The notes: generated by a model from the letters alone, not told the origin. 64,000 bases of DNA from Cynocephalus volans (GCF_027409185.1 NC_084464.1:46909095-46973094); one strand, 5' to 3'. Positions 22,935 to 34,894 are shown, counted from the first letter of the stretch. Made by a program: numbers and translations.

Positions 22935-23109
22935 TCTTTTTTCCTTTTTTTTTTTTTCCTGACCGGTAAGGTGATCACAACCCTCAGCACGGTGGAGTCC
23001 GCACCACGCTCAGCCAGTGAGCACACTGGCCATTCCTATATAGGATCTGAACCCGCGGCCTCGGCGCTAACAGCACCGCACTCTCCCGAGTGAGCCACGG
23101 GGCTGGCCC
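22935..23109 (-). mobile_element. Dimeric tRNA-Ile SINE
   Basis: Dimer with the duplication TCCATGTATATTATT at 22920-22934 and 23110-23124. The linker has CCTATATAGGATC. Confidence 0.9.
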
Positions 23110-23124
23110 TCCATGTATATTATT

Positions 23125-24357
23125 AAAGTAAATCAATAAAACTACTAAGTCTATTATTGAAGGAGAAAATGGCTGCTGCCTTGATTGTTCCTCCTTATTC
23201 AGTATAAGTTCCAGGTTCTTGAATGGCTCTAAAGGCAGAGGATGGTATTGGGGACCAGTAACATGGCTGGTATTATGTAACTCCTAGGTCACTCCGCTTG
23301 TGATAGGACTAACATGGTCAAAGAGAGGCCAGCAGACTGTCCCCCACTCATAGCCCACTGAAGAGTTCTGTAATTGCCAGTCCTATTTTCCTTTATCTCT
23401 TCTCCCTTCCTGATTCTTCCATGTAGAAAAAGTGGCCAAGCTGAGGTAGATATGGAAAAGGAGATTTTTTTTTTTGGTGGGAGATGAAGATTGAAATGAA
23501 TGGCACAGAGTAGCTGCAGAGTATGAAGGAGGAGACAGGAGAGGAAAGAGGATTTTCATTACTGTGGCTGTGAACTATGTATATCAATCCCTTTAAAGTC
23601 CTTGGAGAAAGATGACTAAACAATGAAATGGCTTTTTAATTACTTTAGGCTATTGAGTTGTATTTCTTGAATCAGACACTACTCTAATACTGAATCACAT
23701 TGGACTGGGCTTTGTTAGGGTAACTCCCTTATAAATGAAGACTTGGGCACGGGCCTCCCAAACCTCCAACACCTTAGTGTCTTGGCTTCTGGACAGCCTG
23801 GCCACCCACTGTCATGGCCACGCCCTGGACCTTGTCATCACCCGAAACTACTCCACCTCTGAAGTTACAATTCAGACATCCACCCTCTGACGACAGCCTC
23901 CTCCCCCACCGCCTTACTCCTCTGCCACACCTCTCCTGTGACCCCATTAGGACTTCCAGCTCATTGACCCCAGTTCTTCTGCCCAAGCACCTTTTCCCTT
24001 TTCTCTTGGTAATAGCACCCACTTTTTCCTTTGACAAAAATTCATTTTCCCCCATATGGATAATATGATTCTGCTGGGCTGACTCTACCTTCCCTAATTC
24101 CAGTGACAGACCATGACCCTCATCTGGGTAATTGTCAAATTTTAGGCTCCTGGCCACAGCAATTGGTCAGAAATGGGCATGTGAACCCAGCCAGTCCAGG
24201 AACAGCCAACCCCTGTACTATTGCTAAGACTCCAGAGAAGGGGACATTTTCTTTCTGCTCAGGTGGCGCCACCAGAATGACGCAGCCTGGACTTGCTGGG
24301 GCCATCCTGGGTGGAGAGCCTGCAGAGTCATGAGAAAAGCTGGCCAAAGAGATAAAG
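23125..24357. other. Intergenic, nothing recognised
   Basis: No gene seen. 23770-24060 is C+T rich and may be an old repeat. Confidence 0.4.
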
Positions 24358-24459
24358 GGGGCTGGCTGGTTAGCCCAGTTGGTTAGAGCATGGTGCTAAT
24401 AACAACCAAGGTCCAAGTACAATTCCTGTACCAGCCAGCTGCCAAAAAAAAAAAAAAAA
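24358..24459 (+). mobile_element. tRNA-Ile SINE monomer with intact AAT anticodon
   Basis: Reads GTTAGAGCATGGTGCTAATA, with the AAT anticodon of tRNA-Ile in place. This is the best evidence in the window for the SINE's tRNA-Ile origin. Confidence 0.85.
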
Positions 24460-24971
24460 GAGGAGATTCCTAATAATTTTGTTGGAGTATCTGGAAACAG
24501 CCATTCCTGAAACTACCCTGGATTTCTCAAATATGTGAATCAATATTTGTGATTTGCAAGTGAGAGGCAACAAGTTTCTGTCACTTGAAACAGACCTGAG
24601 TATTACAGGGTCCCTCCAGTAGGCTCTAGATCAGGGTCCCTAACCATGTCTGCTCACCAGAATCACATTGAAAGTTTTTTTTTCTTAAAATTTTTCTGTG
24701 AAGTATAATATACATACATACAGAAAAATGCATAAAACTTAAATGTACAAGTTAATGCATTCTGATAAAGCCAACTCCCATGTAACCTGGTCTGGATCAG
24801 GAAAGAGAACACAGTCAGACTCTAAAAGCCCCAGCCTCCCTCTCACCTTCAAAAGAACCCACCACCCTGACTCCTATGGCTGTCACTGCCTTACTTTTCT
24901 GGATCATTTTCAGGCAAAGTATGCCTCCCTAAAAACTGTGGTTTAGTTTTGCCTGTTTGGGAGTGTTATAT

Positions 24972-25321
24972 ACAGTTTCTCCTCGACTTAAGATGGGGCT
25001 ACATCCCAATAAATCCATCATAAGTTGAAAATATTTTGTCAGAATGCATTTAATACACCTAACCTACCAAACATCATAGCTTAGCCTAGCCTACCTTAAA
25101 TGAACAGTTTTACTTCAGAACTTCAGAACAGTTACGTTAGCCTATAGTTGGGTGAAATAATCTAACACAAAGCGTATTTTATGATAAAGTGTTGAATATC
25201 TCATGTAATTTATTGAATACTGTACTGAAAGTGAAAAACAGAGTGATCATATGGGTACTCAAAGTACAGTTTCCACTGAATGCATATCACTTCCACACCA
25301 TTGTCAGTCAGGGACCATCTG
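24972..25321. mobile_element. Tigger-type DNA transposon remnant
   Basis: Diverged terminal inverted repeats (CAGTTTCTCCTCGACTTAAG and its partner ending in GGGACCATCTG) are flanked by TA. Internal blocks include AATACACCTAACCTACC and CATAGCTTAGCCTAGCCTAC. Confidence 0.65.
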
Positions 25322-25360
25322 TAAATTGAATTATGTATTAATGCACATATATATATATTT

Positions 25361-25444
25361 GCAACTGACCGGAATAGGGATCTAAACCCATGACCTTGGT
25401 GTTACAAGGCTGTGCTCTGGCCAACTGAGCTAACCAACCAGCCC
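25361..25444 (-). mobile_element. tRNA-Ile SINE monomer
   Basis: Reverse body ending GAGCTAACCAACCAGCCC. It follows an AT dinucleotide run. Confidence 0.8.
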
Positions 25445-26466
25445 TCTCTCTTTTTCTTTATTTGTGCTCATATTCTTGAAATAGACTTTCCTTTTAAGAC
25501 AAAAAATTTAATGACATTTGGTTGATTTTCATAAATTGCACACAAGGTAAAATCATAAAATTACTGCAAAGAACTGTAGTCAAGCAATTAGGTCATAGGA
25601 ATTTGTTTCTTTGTTTTGTTTTAAATTAAAAAGCTGTATGAAATGCATAGCTTTGAATGAAACTATAGATAGTTTCCTTCTCTGTAAAATTCCAGATGTA
25701 GAATGTTGGTAAAAGGCAGTGCTGGCAAAATATTTAATGCACCTGATAATGCTATTCTATTTTGTCTTCCAGAAGTAGCCCTAGTGAATTCTATGCACCA
25801 ATGCACTGGCTAATAATGATCATTTCAGTTTACAATAAGTTATTCTAAATGTTACTTAAGTATGTATGACTTAGTGCTGGCTCCTTTCTAGAAGCTAAGA
25901 CAGCCAATGCGTAAAGCGCCTTGACTAAACTTTCAACTACTTCAGCAGTTTGGTTTCTGCTCCTTGGGCCGCAAGGACTGCCATCTACACCCTTCACTGT
26001 ACAAGTCCCCCCTACCAAGACTTTTCATGTTCATTTCTGCCTTGAAAAAGGCAGCTCAGGCAAGGGAGAGAAACATGATCTTCAAAGACTGTTCCTTGTA
26101 GCAATCTGAATTCTAAGAATGATTACATGGGTGTGGGGAATACAAGATCTCACCTCAGAGAAGATAAACGTTTTTCACTCACGCTGCCAATTCTTCAGGG
26201 ATCATTCTCCTGCCATCTCAGAAAACATGCTTTGTTTGCTATGTGATCTTCTGCTCTGTTGATCAGAGTTTTCATTCACACTGTGTTAACTTTTACCTCA
26301 AGCATCTCAGACTTCATATAATTTGCTTATTACGTTTCTCTAGTTTTCATTGAACACACAGTGCAAACAAAGGCAAAGACTGAAGGGGTCATTTTGCAAA
26401 CACAACAGCTCACACTAAAAACACACATGAGCATCAAATCTTAAAACGTGGGCTTTCTCCTGTTTT

Positions 26467-27430
26467 CATCCCGGAGAGGAGGAATCCTCATCATCTTCCT
26501 GTTTTTGTCACTGAACGACCAGGGGGTCTCGTCTGGGGACTCAGAGCAGTGAGAGGCCACACTGCTGGACTGGTGACTGTGGGCAGGAGCTGCCCAGTTG
26601 CTGAGGCTGCTTCAGCATCCAAGGGTACCCCTTTGTTTAGCCTTGACCGGGGTAAGGTGGCACTGGTGGTCAGGTTTAAATTTGAAACTGATTGGGTAGA
26701 GTTCAAAAGAAGTCCCTGATTTAACTGAGAGGGTCCCATGGAGTTATCTGTAATATAAGCTTCTGAAGCCTTTAGCACCAGTGATCTAGCAAGTTTCAGA
26801 TCCTCCAGAGAGCATTGGCCTGACTCCATCTGCTCCATGTCATCATGGATCTTAAAGGTGGCAAAACTGAAAAGATATTCAGACTTGTCACTGAAGATGC
26901 TATAATCTATGACTGTTTTCCTACTTGTATTGATGATTACAAATGGCAGCTGAACGGTGGAGTTCAGCGCTGGAGAGCCCTGGTTCTGCTGTTCATTTTG
27001 CCGAATTCTCTGTAGCAGGTCTTTGAAAGTGATTTGCTGTAGGAGAACGTCTTGCAGGTGAGCCCGTTTCTGCTTTACCCATTCCATCCACTTCTGCTTC
27101 TGTCTCTCCAGGCTTTGACTTCCTGAACAGAGTTGATGGGCAAGCCGATCCACTTGATTTCTCTTTTTTTCCCCTTTAAAATTACATTCACTTCCATTAG
27201 CACATTTAAAGCATCATAAATTCTTTGTCTCATCATAAGCCGAATCAGCTGCCAAACGAATCGGTGAACTCTGACACCAGCTCATCAGCTACTTCAATAT
27301 ATGATGCTGTACTTTTCTCTGAACTTTCTCATGCACTTTCATTGAAAAATGTCTCCAGACTTCCATTTTTATGTCCTCTTTTGCTTCATTTACTGGTCTA
27401 AGGAAGCATCTGTATTAATCTTAATGAAGC
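26467..27430 (-). pseudogene. TFDP2 (DP-2) processed pseudogene
   Basis: The minus strand matches E2F dimerisation partner DP-2 from the winged-helix DNA-binding region ([30 protein letters not shown]) through the dimerisation region (FVIINTSRKTVIDYS, ATFKIHDD, CSLEDLKLARSLV) to the C-terminal tail. The run is intronless, so this is a retrocopy. A 220-codon open stretch survives at 27153-26491, but frameshifts and stops interrupt the DNA-binding part. The marked-box loop is shortened, and a one-base shift near 26510 destroys the acidic tail before the ancestral stop at 26469-26467. Residues such as LNQGLLLNSTQSVSNL point to DP-2, not DP-1. Retrocopied 3'UTR may continue left to about 25.9 kb, which I cannot confirm. 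Confidence 0.8.
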
Positions 27431-27471
27431 CAAATCTGTCAGACTTTCCATTTTAATTTGGTGCTTTGGGT

Positions 27472-28001
27472 TGTAGAGCTCTTAATCCTACCCCGACTAT
27501 GCCAGTTGTGGCACTCTGGCTAGGCAAATGTCTGAAATCCTGTTGACATCGCCAGTTGTTGAGCTCTTAATCCTGTTGGTGATGCCAATTGTAAAGCTAG
27601 GCGACCACGCCAGTTGTCGGGCTCTTTTACCTGCCGGTAATACTGCCAACTGGGCCAATTGTTGAGCTAGGGCTGGGATTGGAGACCACAGACCCCTCAA
27701 GCCCATTCACAGACTCGGTCACAAACCCTTCACATGCCAGGCTGGGTTCCTAGACCCCTCATATGCCAGGCTGGGTCACCAGACCCCTCACATGCAGATC
27801 TATGAGCTAGGTAACCGGCCAAAAGGTCCTTGGAGCCATAGGCTGGAAAGCATGGCTGCGCTGGGCGGATGCCCGAGGCAGACACCCGCCCACCTGCTTC
27901 ACTAAAACTCCTCTCTCTACTCTCTCTCTCTCTTTCTCTCTCTCAAGAACACAAGAATAGCAACAAAACTAAAAAGATACATTCGCATGCATGCACACTA
28001 A

Positions 28002-28074
<73 letters not shown>

Positions 28075-28141
28075 ATTTGCAAACCACACCCAACAGGACC
28101 CGAGGAAAGGGCCCTGATCAAACTATTCTATTTTCCCAACA
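27472..28141 (-). mobile_element. ERV LTR with tandem repeats, copy A
   Basis: On the minus strand it starts TGTTGGGAAAATAGAATAG at 28141 and ends CTCTACA at 27472, with near-identical 5-bp flanks (TGGGT / GGGGT). It contains a (CA)n tract at 28004-28071, about three 29-bp units of the type GGGGTCTGGTGACCCAGCC (27690-27800) and a further series of GCCAGTTGT-type units (27500-27665). Family unknown to me. It shares its start and the 29-bp units with 42004-42535. Confidence 0.65.
28004..28071. repeat. (CA)n microsatellite
   Basis: About 34 uninterrupted AC dinucleotides inside ERV LTR copy A. Confidence 0.97.
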
Positions 28142-28219
28142 GGGGTCATGAAAAGAAATCTTCTGCCACCCTGGGTCTTTTATCCTAAATTTCTTCTTTA
28201 TTATTTTTTATAAGATTTA

Positions 28220-28370
28220 TTGTTCTGCTCTTCATATTTAGGACTACAATCCATTGGAATTATTAGTTGATGGTGTGAGGTAAGGGTCAGTTTCCATTCC
28301 CACATTTTCTTGAAAGGGCTACCTTTTCCCTGTGCTCTTTAGTGCCACGTCAATCACAGCCCAAGTGTCC
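28220..28370 (-). mobile_element. Old L1 fragment
   Basis: The plus strand reads TGGTGTGAGGTAAGGGTCAG, an antisense L1 ORF2 motif. Confidence 0.55.
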
Positions 28371-28735
28371 ACAGCTCCATCAGTTTGTTTCTGCACTCTC
28401 TTGTCTGTTTCTTAGTCTATCTTTGCACAAATACCACACACATGACCCCATCCCCTTAGCCTCTCTGCTCATTACCTCTTTTCAATCCTATTCAGTCCCA
28501 CTCTCCCTGCCAAGTGGCCTGTTCCCATAAGCCCATGAACAAGTTCAAGCCTCTTTGTCTTGGAATAAACCTCTCAAATCCCCTCCAGGTCCTGCCATTT
28601 CCTTTTTCTCCCATTCACAGCCATACTTTTAAAGGGCTGTCTACACCTGTGATTTCAAATTTTTTAGGCTTGCATACTTTTTTAAATAAATGGAAAACCA
28701 TGTAGCCCCTTACACATTTGAGAATTGATATCTAA

Positions 28736-28795
28736 ACACCAAGGGTTTGGATTCCGTACTGTCCAGCCACCAAAAAAATAAAAAAATAAGTAAAG
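28736..28795 (+). mobile_element. Truncated tRNA-Ile SINE
   Basis: Only the B-box half (ACACCAAGGGTTTGGATTCC ... CCAGCCACC) and A-tail remain. Confidence 0.55.
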
Positions 28796-29589
28796 AAAAT
28801 TGACACCTAATTCAAACCATCCTTACCCACACTTGCACCCTTCTGGTTACCAGGCAGTCTCTCTTCTTCACCCCCCTTGTACTCTTCCAGCCTCTGCACA
28901 ACAGCTTCTGATGCCTGCATGCCACTAAAGCTGCTCCACACAAGGTCCTTAGACCTCTGGGTCACTAAATTGTGGGGACACTTTCAGTCTTTGCCCTACC
29001 TGTCTTCTCTGCAGCATTTGAGGTTCTTGGCATTCCCACTTTCTCAATGCCCTCCCCCTGGGTGCCCATGACATCACACTGTACTGGGTCCCCACCTCTC
29101 TAACATGCTACTTACGGACTCTGATGGAGCGACTGAGGGGAACAGACAGGGAAAGGGGATGGCAGGTGCCTGAACACTTACCCCGGCTCCACCGTCTTCC
29201 TCTCCCACAGTGCCAACCCCATACCAAGACCTGTTGATCATATTCCACACACGCACAACCTTTTTCCCACACACAAAAAATAGTGTTGATCATTGTAAAA
29301 ATGTAAGCAAGCTGAAAAGAAAAAGAAAGAAAAAATCTCCTAAAATTCCCCTAACCTGAGAATAATCCATCACCATAATGTCGGACATCATCCCTTCATT
29401 TGCCTCTCTATGCATTTATACACACCAGCTTGTACTTTAAAAAGTTAACGAAATTAGTTATCATAGGCACCCTTTCCTTTTTTCTTTTTGAAAGTTTTAC
29501 TTATTTATTCATTTTGACTTTCCTGCTCCAGACAATCAATGTTAACATTCTGGTGTGGGTCCTTCCATACTTTCTGTGGAGTATGCATA

Positions 29590-30160
29590 AAGCAAATGTA
29601 CTTCACAGGGCCTGATTTTCCAAAGTCTTGCAGTTTCAAATATTGACCTTGCAAAAGACAGGAAATTTTCCTCAGGCTGTAGTCTCTGTTGTTGTAAGAT
29701 AAAGAATTGTAACACAGCAAGGTTTCTGGCTCAAAGACAGACAGGTTACTGATTGATATGTAAAGATACTGGGAAATTGCTGTAAGAAGAGAATGTTTGC
29801 TAAGATCAAGCTTTTGTTGGTGGATCAACTTAACTTCTTGAAAATTGCATTATAGAAGGTCACCTTGCTTGTCTTACTGAATGCTACCGGCTTCTATTGT
29901 TAAACTTGTTAAACTATACTTAGCAAAAACCCCACCTATGGTTGCTTCCTGTAACTTCCTGGTCTGGAGAATAAATGTGAGAAGAGAACCTCAATTCGTG
30001 GTTAATTTCCCAATGGAAGGAATGCCTCTATCTTGAGGGTTCTGGGAGATTAACCCCTTTTGGGGGCTTCTCACTGCTCAGACAAGATGGGCTTTGAGTA
30101 ATCTTTGGCAGCTCTGTCACCCAGGGGAAAAGGGATGACAAATCCATGGGAGGCAAAGCA
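29590..30160 (+). mobile_element. Possible ERV1-like LTR
   Basis: LTR-like layout with AATAAATGTGAG near 29972 followed by a U5-like stretch, directly left of the clear ERV1 LTR region. Ends and target duplications were not identified. Confidence 0.35.
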
Positions 30161-30322
30161 ACACTCCATTTGTTAATGGAACCACACATAAAAACACTGG
30201 CATTTATGTAGGATTATTTTTGTCATTGTTTTTATATAAAAATGTGACCACGTTATATACATATCTCTTCTTTTTGTTTATTTAACTTAACCATTCATAT
30301 CAATTAGTATAACTCTAATCCA

Positions 30323-31001
30323 TACTTTTTTTTTTTTTTTGGTGGCTGGCTGGTCTGGGGATCCGAACCCTTGACCTTGGTGTTGTAACAGGCTGAATGG
30401 AAGTGACTCCATTTTGTTAAACTTCTAAATTAAAAAGTTTTGTTTCTTACTCTTGTAAGCTGAACCACATAGCTTGCAGCTGGACATTAGAATACAACGA
30501 CTCTCGTTCACATGATTGCTAGAATATAATGACTTTTGCTCATACTGTATACAGAATAATTGTAGAAGGAATTATTAACCCAGGTGGCCATTCTTTACTA
30601 GTTTACGAACTAGATCTTTTTGAGGTTAACAGGAACTGAATCCATGACTTGACTTCATGGAGGATGGTCACCATGAATCAGCTTCCAGCCGAGAAGTTTT
30701 TTGATGTTTATCTGCAATTTTATGATTATGCCTGCACGTCCCTGCTTAGATCACCATGAATCAGCCCCCTACCACCTGTCCCTATAAAACCCTTTCCAAG
30801 TCTGGGAAAAGTGGAGATGGTCTCTGAGACATGAGTCCACCATTTCCCTAGGCTGCTGGCTTCCTGATTAAGGCTGCCTTTCTTTACACTAACACTTGCC
30901 TCTCAATTATTGGCTATTGATTGGCGAGCAAACAGACCTTTAGAGTTTCAGTAACAGTGTTACAACACTGCATTCTAACCAACTGAACTAACTGGCCAGC
31001 C
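30323..31001 (-). mobile_element. tRNA-Ile SINE monomer split by the ERV1 LTR
   Basis: The left part has the T-tract and the B-box half; the right part, after 30956, has the A-box half ending TGGCCAGCC. The two join cleanly when the LTR and one GTGT are removed. Confidence 0.85.
30384..30956 (+). mobile_element. ERV1-type solo LTR
   Basis: The 573-bp LTR begins TGTAACAGGCTGAATGG and ends TTTCAGTAACA, flanked by the 4-bp duplication GTGT at 30380-30383 and 30957-30960. A CTATAAAAC TATA-like box lies at about 30782. It splits a minus-strand SINE (30323-30383 and 30957-31001), so it is younger than that SINE. Confidence 0.8.
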
Positions 31002-31004
31002 TAA

Positions 31005-33130
31005 AATTTTTTATTGAAACACATTGATGTACATATTTATGGGGTACAGAGTTATATCTCAATACATGTATATAATGTGTAATGATCCATTCAGGGCAAT
31101 CAGCACATTCATCCTTGCAAGACCCAATCATTTCTTCGTGATGTGCACATTTGATTTCTCTTCTAGTCGTTTGGTGACATGCAGTAAATCATTGTTAATT
31201 ACAGACTCCTGGGTCGACTGTACACCAATAGGACTTATTTTTCCTCTGTAGCTGTAATTTTTGTGTCCATTAATAAGACTCTCACCATCTCCCCCTCTGC
31301 CCTCCCGCCTTTAGTAACCACAGTTCTTCCCTCTCCATTTAACGATTCAACTTATTATATTATTATTATATGTATTTTAACAGGCTTAATTAACTTTACT
31401 TTTCCTTGTATAAAAACCCTATCTTGTAGCCACAGCTGGAGCCTGGGTCCTCTGCATGGAGATTTTGGTGTTGGTCTTTACAAGATGGGCAGTGAATTCC
31501 TGATGGGGAGACTTGGTGAACATGCTCTCCTTCCACAGGTCATAGGTCAGATAGCTGTAGGTCTTAGAGATGGCATCAAAGGTGGCTTTGATGAAGTTGC
31601 CCAGGGTGGCTATGCAGCCCCTGGCTGAGGTGTAGCAGTTGTCAGTATCAGCCATCATCAGCAGCTTCTTGGGTACAGGGGCCGAGATGATGTCAGTGCC
31701 TCTGGTGCAGGGACGAGGCGCACCAGCACAGAGCCCCAGCAGCCTGTCACCTTGCAAGGGACAGTGTGGTGCTTACCAATCTTGTTCCCACAGTAGTCTC
31801 TCTGCACCAGGACAATAGAGAGCTTGGCCAGGATGATGGCCCCTCAGATGGCGGTGGCTACTCCTTGGAGCACTTAACACCCAGACTGACATGGCAATTA
31901 TAGTCCTTCCTGGTGACAAAGACCTTGAGCCTGGTCTGCTGGCCAGCTTTTGCACTGGCATAATCTTCAAAACCTCATCCTTGAGGGATGCCCCCAGGAA
32001 AAAGTCAATAATCTCAGATTCTTTGATGGGCAGGGAGAAGAGATGGATCTCCTCCAGGGACTGACCTGATCTTCATGTCCTTGACCAAGTGGCCCAGCTT
32101 GTTGATGGGGATCCACTCCTTGTCCTTGGCCTTGTCTACATAAGTTCCACAGCCCTGACCCCCACCCCCACTGCTAAAGCCTCTGTGAAAGCCGCTGTAA
32201 CCTCCCATTCCAGGGCCCCTGGGTCCTCCCACTGCACCAGTGTCATCTGTCATTTGGTACTCTCTTGGAGAAGAAGCATATTTGTTTTCGTTTTGTTCTT
32301 TTTTAGCTCCCTGTTATGAGTGAGGACATGTGGTATTTCTTTTTCTGTGTCTGGCTTATTTCACTTAACATAATTTTCTCTAGGCTCATCTATGTTGCTG
32401 TGAATTGCAGAATTTCATTCTTTTTTTATGGCTGAGTAGCATTCCATGGTGTGTGTATATATATATATACCACATTTTCCTTATCCAATCATCCATCAAC
32501 AGACGCTTAGTTGGTTCTATATCTTGGCTATTGTGAACAGAGCTGCGATAAACATGGGAGTGCAGGTGTCCCTTCAACATGATGATTTCTATTCCCTTGG
32601 GTGTATACCCAGTATTTGGATTGCTGGATCATATGAAGGACCTATCTGTAGTTGTTTGAGGAACCTCCATACTGTTTTCCAAAATGGCTGCACTAATTTA
32701 CAGTCCCACCAACAATAAGGGTTCCCTTTCCTTTGCATCCTTGTCAGCAATTTGTTATTTTCTGTCTCTTTGACAATAGCCAGTCTAAGTGGGTGAGATG
32801 GTATCTCAATGTGGTTTTGATTTGTGTGTCCGCGATGATTAGTGATGTTGAGCATTTTTTCATATACTTGTTCACCATTTGTATGTCTTCTTTTGAGAAA
32901 TGCCTATTCAGCTCCCTTGCCCATTTTTTAATTGGGTTATTTTTTTTTTGCTACTGAGTTGTATGAGTTCCTTGTCCCTTTGTCAGATGTGTAGTTTGCA
33001 AATATTTTCTCCCATTCTCTAGGTTGTCTCTTCGCTCTGTTGATTGTTTCCTTTGCTATGTGGAAGTGTTTTAGTTTGATAAAATCACATTTCTTTATTT
33101 TTGCTTTTGTTGCCTGTGCTTTTGAGGTCT
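31005..33130 (-). mobile_element. Old L1 3' part, interrupted by the RPS2 retrocopy
   Basis: L1 3'UTR-like sequence at 31005-31385 and ORF2 C-terminal sequence at 32280-33130 (reads [20 protein letters not shown] on the minus strand) flank the RPS2 pseudogene. Confidence 0.75.
31385..32262 (-). pseudogene. RPS2 (uS5) processed pseudogene
   Basis: The minus strand reads the ribosomal protein S2 mRNA without introns, from an ATG at 32253 to a stop at 31421-31419 and a short 3'UTR with a decayed polyadenylation signal. Clear matches include [64 protein letters not shown] and [10 protein letters not shown]. The N-terminal RG-repeat tract is largely missing, and the frame shifts several times (three separate open stretches), so it cannot make S2. 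It sits inside an old minus-strand L1, which resumes at about 32280. Confidence 0.9.
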
Positions 33131-33148
33131 TATTCTAAATATACTACA

Positions 33149-33241
33149 GGGCTGGCTGATTAGCTCAGTTGGTTAGAATGTGGTGTTACAACACTCAGGT
33201 CAAGGGTTCAGATCCCAGTACCAGCCAGCCACCAAAAAAAA
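33149..33241 (+). mobile_element. tRNA-Ile SINE monomer
   Basis: GGGCTGGCTGATTAGCTCAG start, B box GGTTCAGATCC and A-tail. It lies between two oppositely oriented L1 pieces. Confidence 0.85.
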
Positions 33242-33540
33242 ACCCCTGAAAGACAAAGACCAAAACTGCACGGTACTGGCGTAAAAACAGACAATTGGAC
33301 CAATGGAACAGAATAAAAAGTCCAGAAATAAGCCCACATACTTACAGCCAACTGATCTTTGACAAAGGCACTAAAAACATACCCCAGGGAAATGACAGCC
33401 TCTTCAATAAATGGTGCTGGGAAAACTGGACATCTGTATGCAGAAGAATAAAACTAGACTCCTATCTCTCATCATATACAAAAATCAATTGAAAATGGAT
33501 CAAGGACTTAAATGAAAGACCTGAAACTGGAAAACTTCCA
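33242..33540 (+). mobile_element. L1 ORF2 fragment
   Basis: Plus-strand L1 sequence (CAACTGATCTTTGACAAAGG, AAATGGTGCTGGGAAAACTG), in the opposite orientation to its neighbours. Confidence 0.75.
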
Positions 33541-33544
33541 GATG

Positions 33545-34640
33545 TAGTCCATCCTTATTAATGGCTGTGTAATATTCCATGGCATGGGTGCACCACCACT
33601 TATTGCCCCATGAAGAACTTCCTTTGTTTTTCAGTTTGGTTTGGTTTTCACTGCTATGGCTGATGCTTCAGTAAATATGCTTGTATGTATCCATCCTCAC
33701 GTGCTCTTGTCCTTATTTTTATGGGGGTTGAGTCCCAGGTGTGAATTGTTGGGTTAAAAAGTGTGTGTATATGAATTTCACTAGATATTTGCAGATTGTT
33801 TTCCAAAGACTGTCATAAAACACATTTTCACCAACAATAAATGAGAATGGTACACTTTCCCCCACATATCCACAAGTCGTAGGTGTCCTTTGTGTTTTTG
33901 TTTTTATTTTTTAAATTTTTATTTTAAAAATTTATTTACTGATTTATTTTTCTAACATTGAGTCATGTGAAGCAGTGGGAGTGGAGAAAGAACAAAGAAA
34001 TCTGTAACTGGTTGTGATCAATTAGCTGTAAACACCACTGCACTTGGACCAACCTGTGTTTTTACTTTTGTGGGTGTGCGGGTGTTGAGTGATCACACAC
34101 TATTACTTTAATTTACATTTCCCTGATAACCAGTAAGACTAAACATGTTTTCATTTGCTTATAAGACACTTGGATTTGCTCTTCTGTGAACTGCATATTT
34201 CTATCCTTTTCCTTTTTCCATGGATTATTTCTCTTTTTCTCATCTGTTTGTAGATGGTCTTTGTATAACATAAACATTAACCTGTTGTCTGTCATATGGA
34301 TTTCAAATGGTTTCTCTATTAATTCTCTTTTGACTTTGATTAAGGTATCTTTTGCTATATACAATTTTAAGTTTTTATGTAATGAAGTTTTTCTTCCTTT
34401 TCTATTATACCTTCTGGCTTTCTGGTCTTGGGTGAAAAGGTATTTCAGAATATACATTTTGTATATTCTAAATATTGCTTACATTTTTGTGTTTAAACCA
34501 TCTGAAACTTATTTTTATATGGTTATGGTGAGAAGTAAGGGTTCCACCTCGTTTTCTTCCTGGTGGGATAGCCAGTTGGGTCAGCGTCACCTACTACGTA
34601 AACTACCATCCTTTTCTCAGCAAATTTAAGCTCCACCATT
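33545..34640 (-). mobile_element. Old L1 fragments
   Basis: Minus-strand ORF2/3' sequences, for example TAATATTCCATGGCATGGG and CCCTGATAACCAGTAAGAC read on the plus strand. An AT-rich unidentified stretch lies at 33900-34080. Confidence 0.6.
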
Positions 34641-34844
34641 GTTACATATCACATCAAATCTAGATTGAGATCTACTTCTATATTCTCTTTGGTTTCACTG
34701 ACTTTTTCATCATTTTCTTGACCATTCTTAGGATAGGCATTGGCAAAAGTCAGAGTTCTGAAAAAGTCTGTCTCTCCCCACGCCCTTGGCCAGACTTGCA
34801 GGGTGGGCAGCCGAGTCACTGTATGTCCTGGCAAGACCCTCTTC

Positions 34845-34846
<2 letters not shown>

Positions 34847-34891
<45 letters not shown>
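34847..34891. repeat. (GT)n microsatellite
   Basis: About 22 GT units. Confidence 0.95.

Positions 34892-34894
<3 letters not shown>

Noticed and set aside
24358-24459. Possible tRNA-Ile gene
   Set aside because: Mismatched stems, an A-tail and many dispersed copies show it is a SINE.
27991-28188. Open frames of Thr-His and Cys-Val repeats at the CA/GT microsatellites
   Set aside because: They are translations of dinucleotide repeats.
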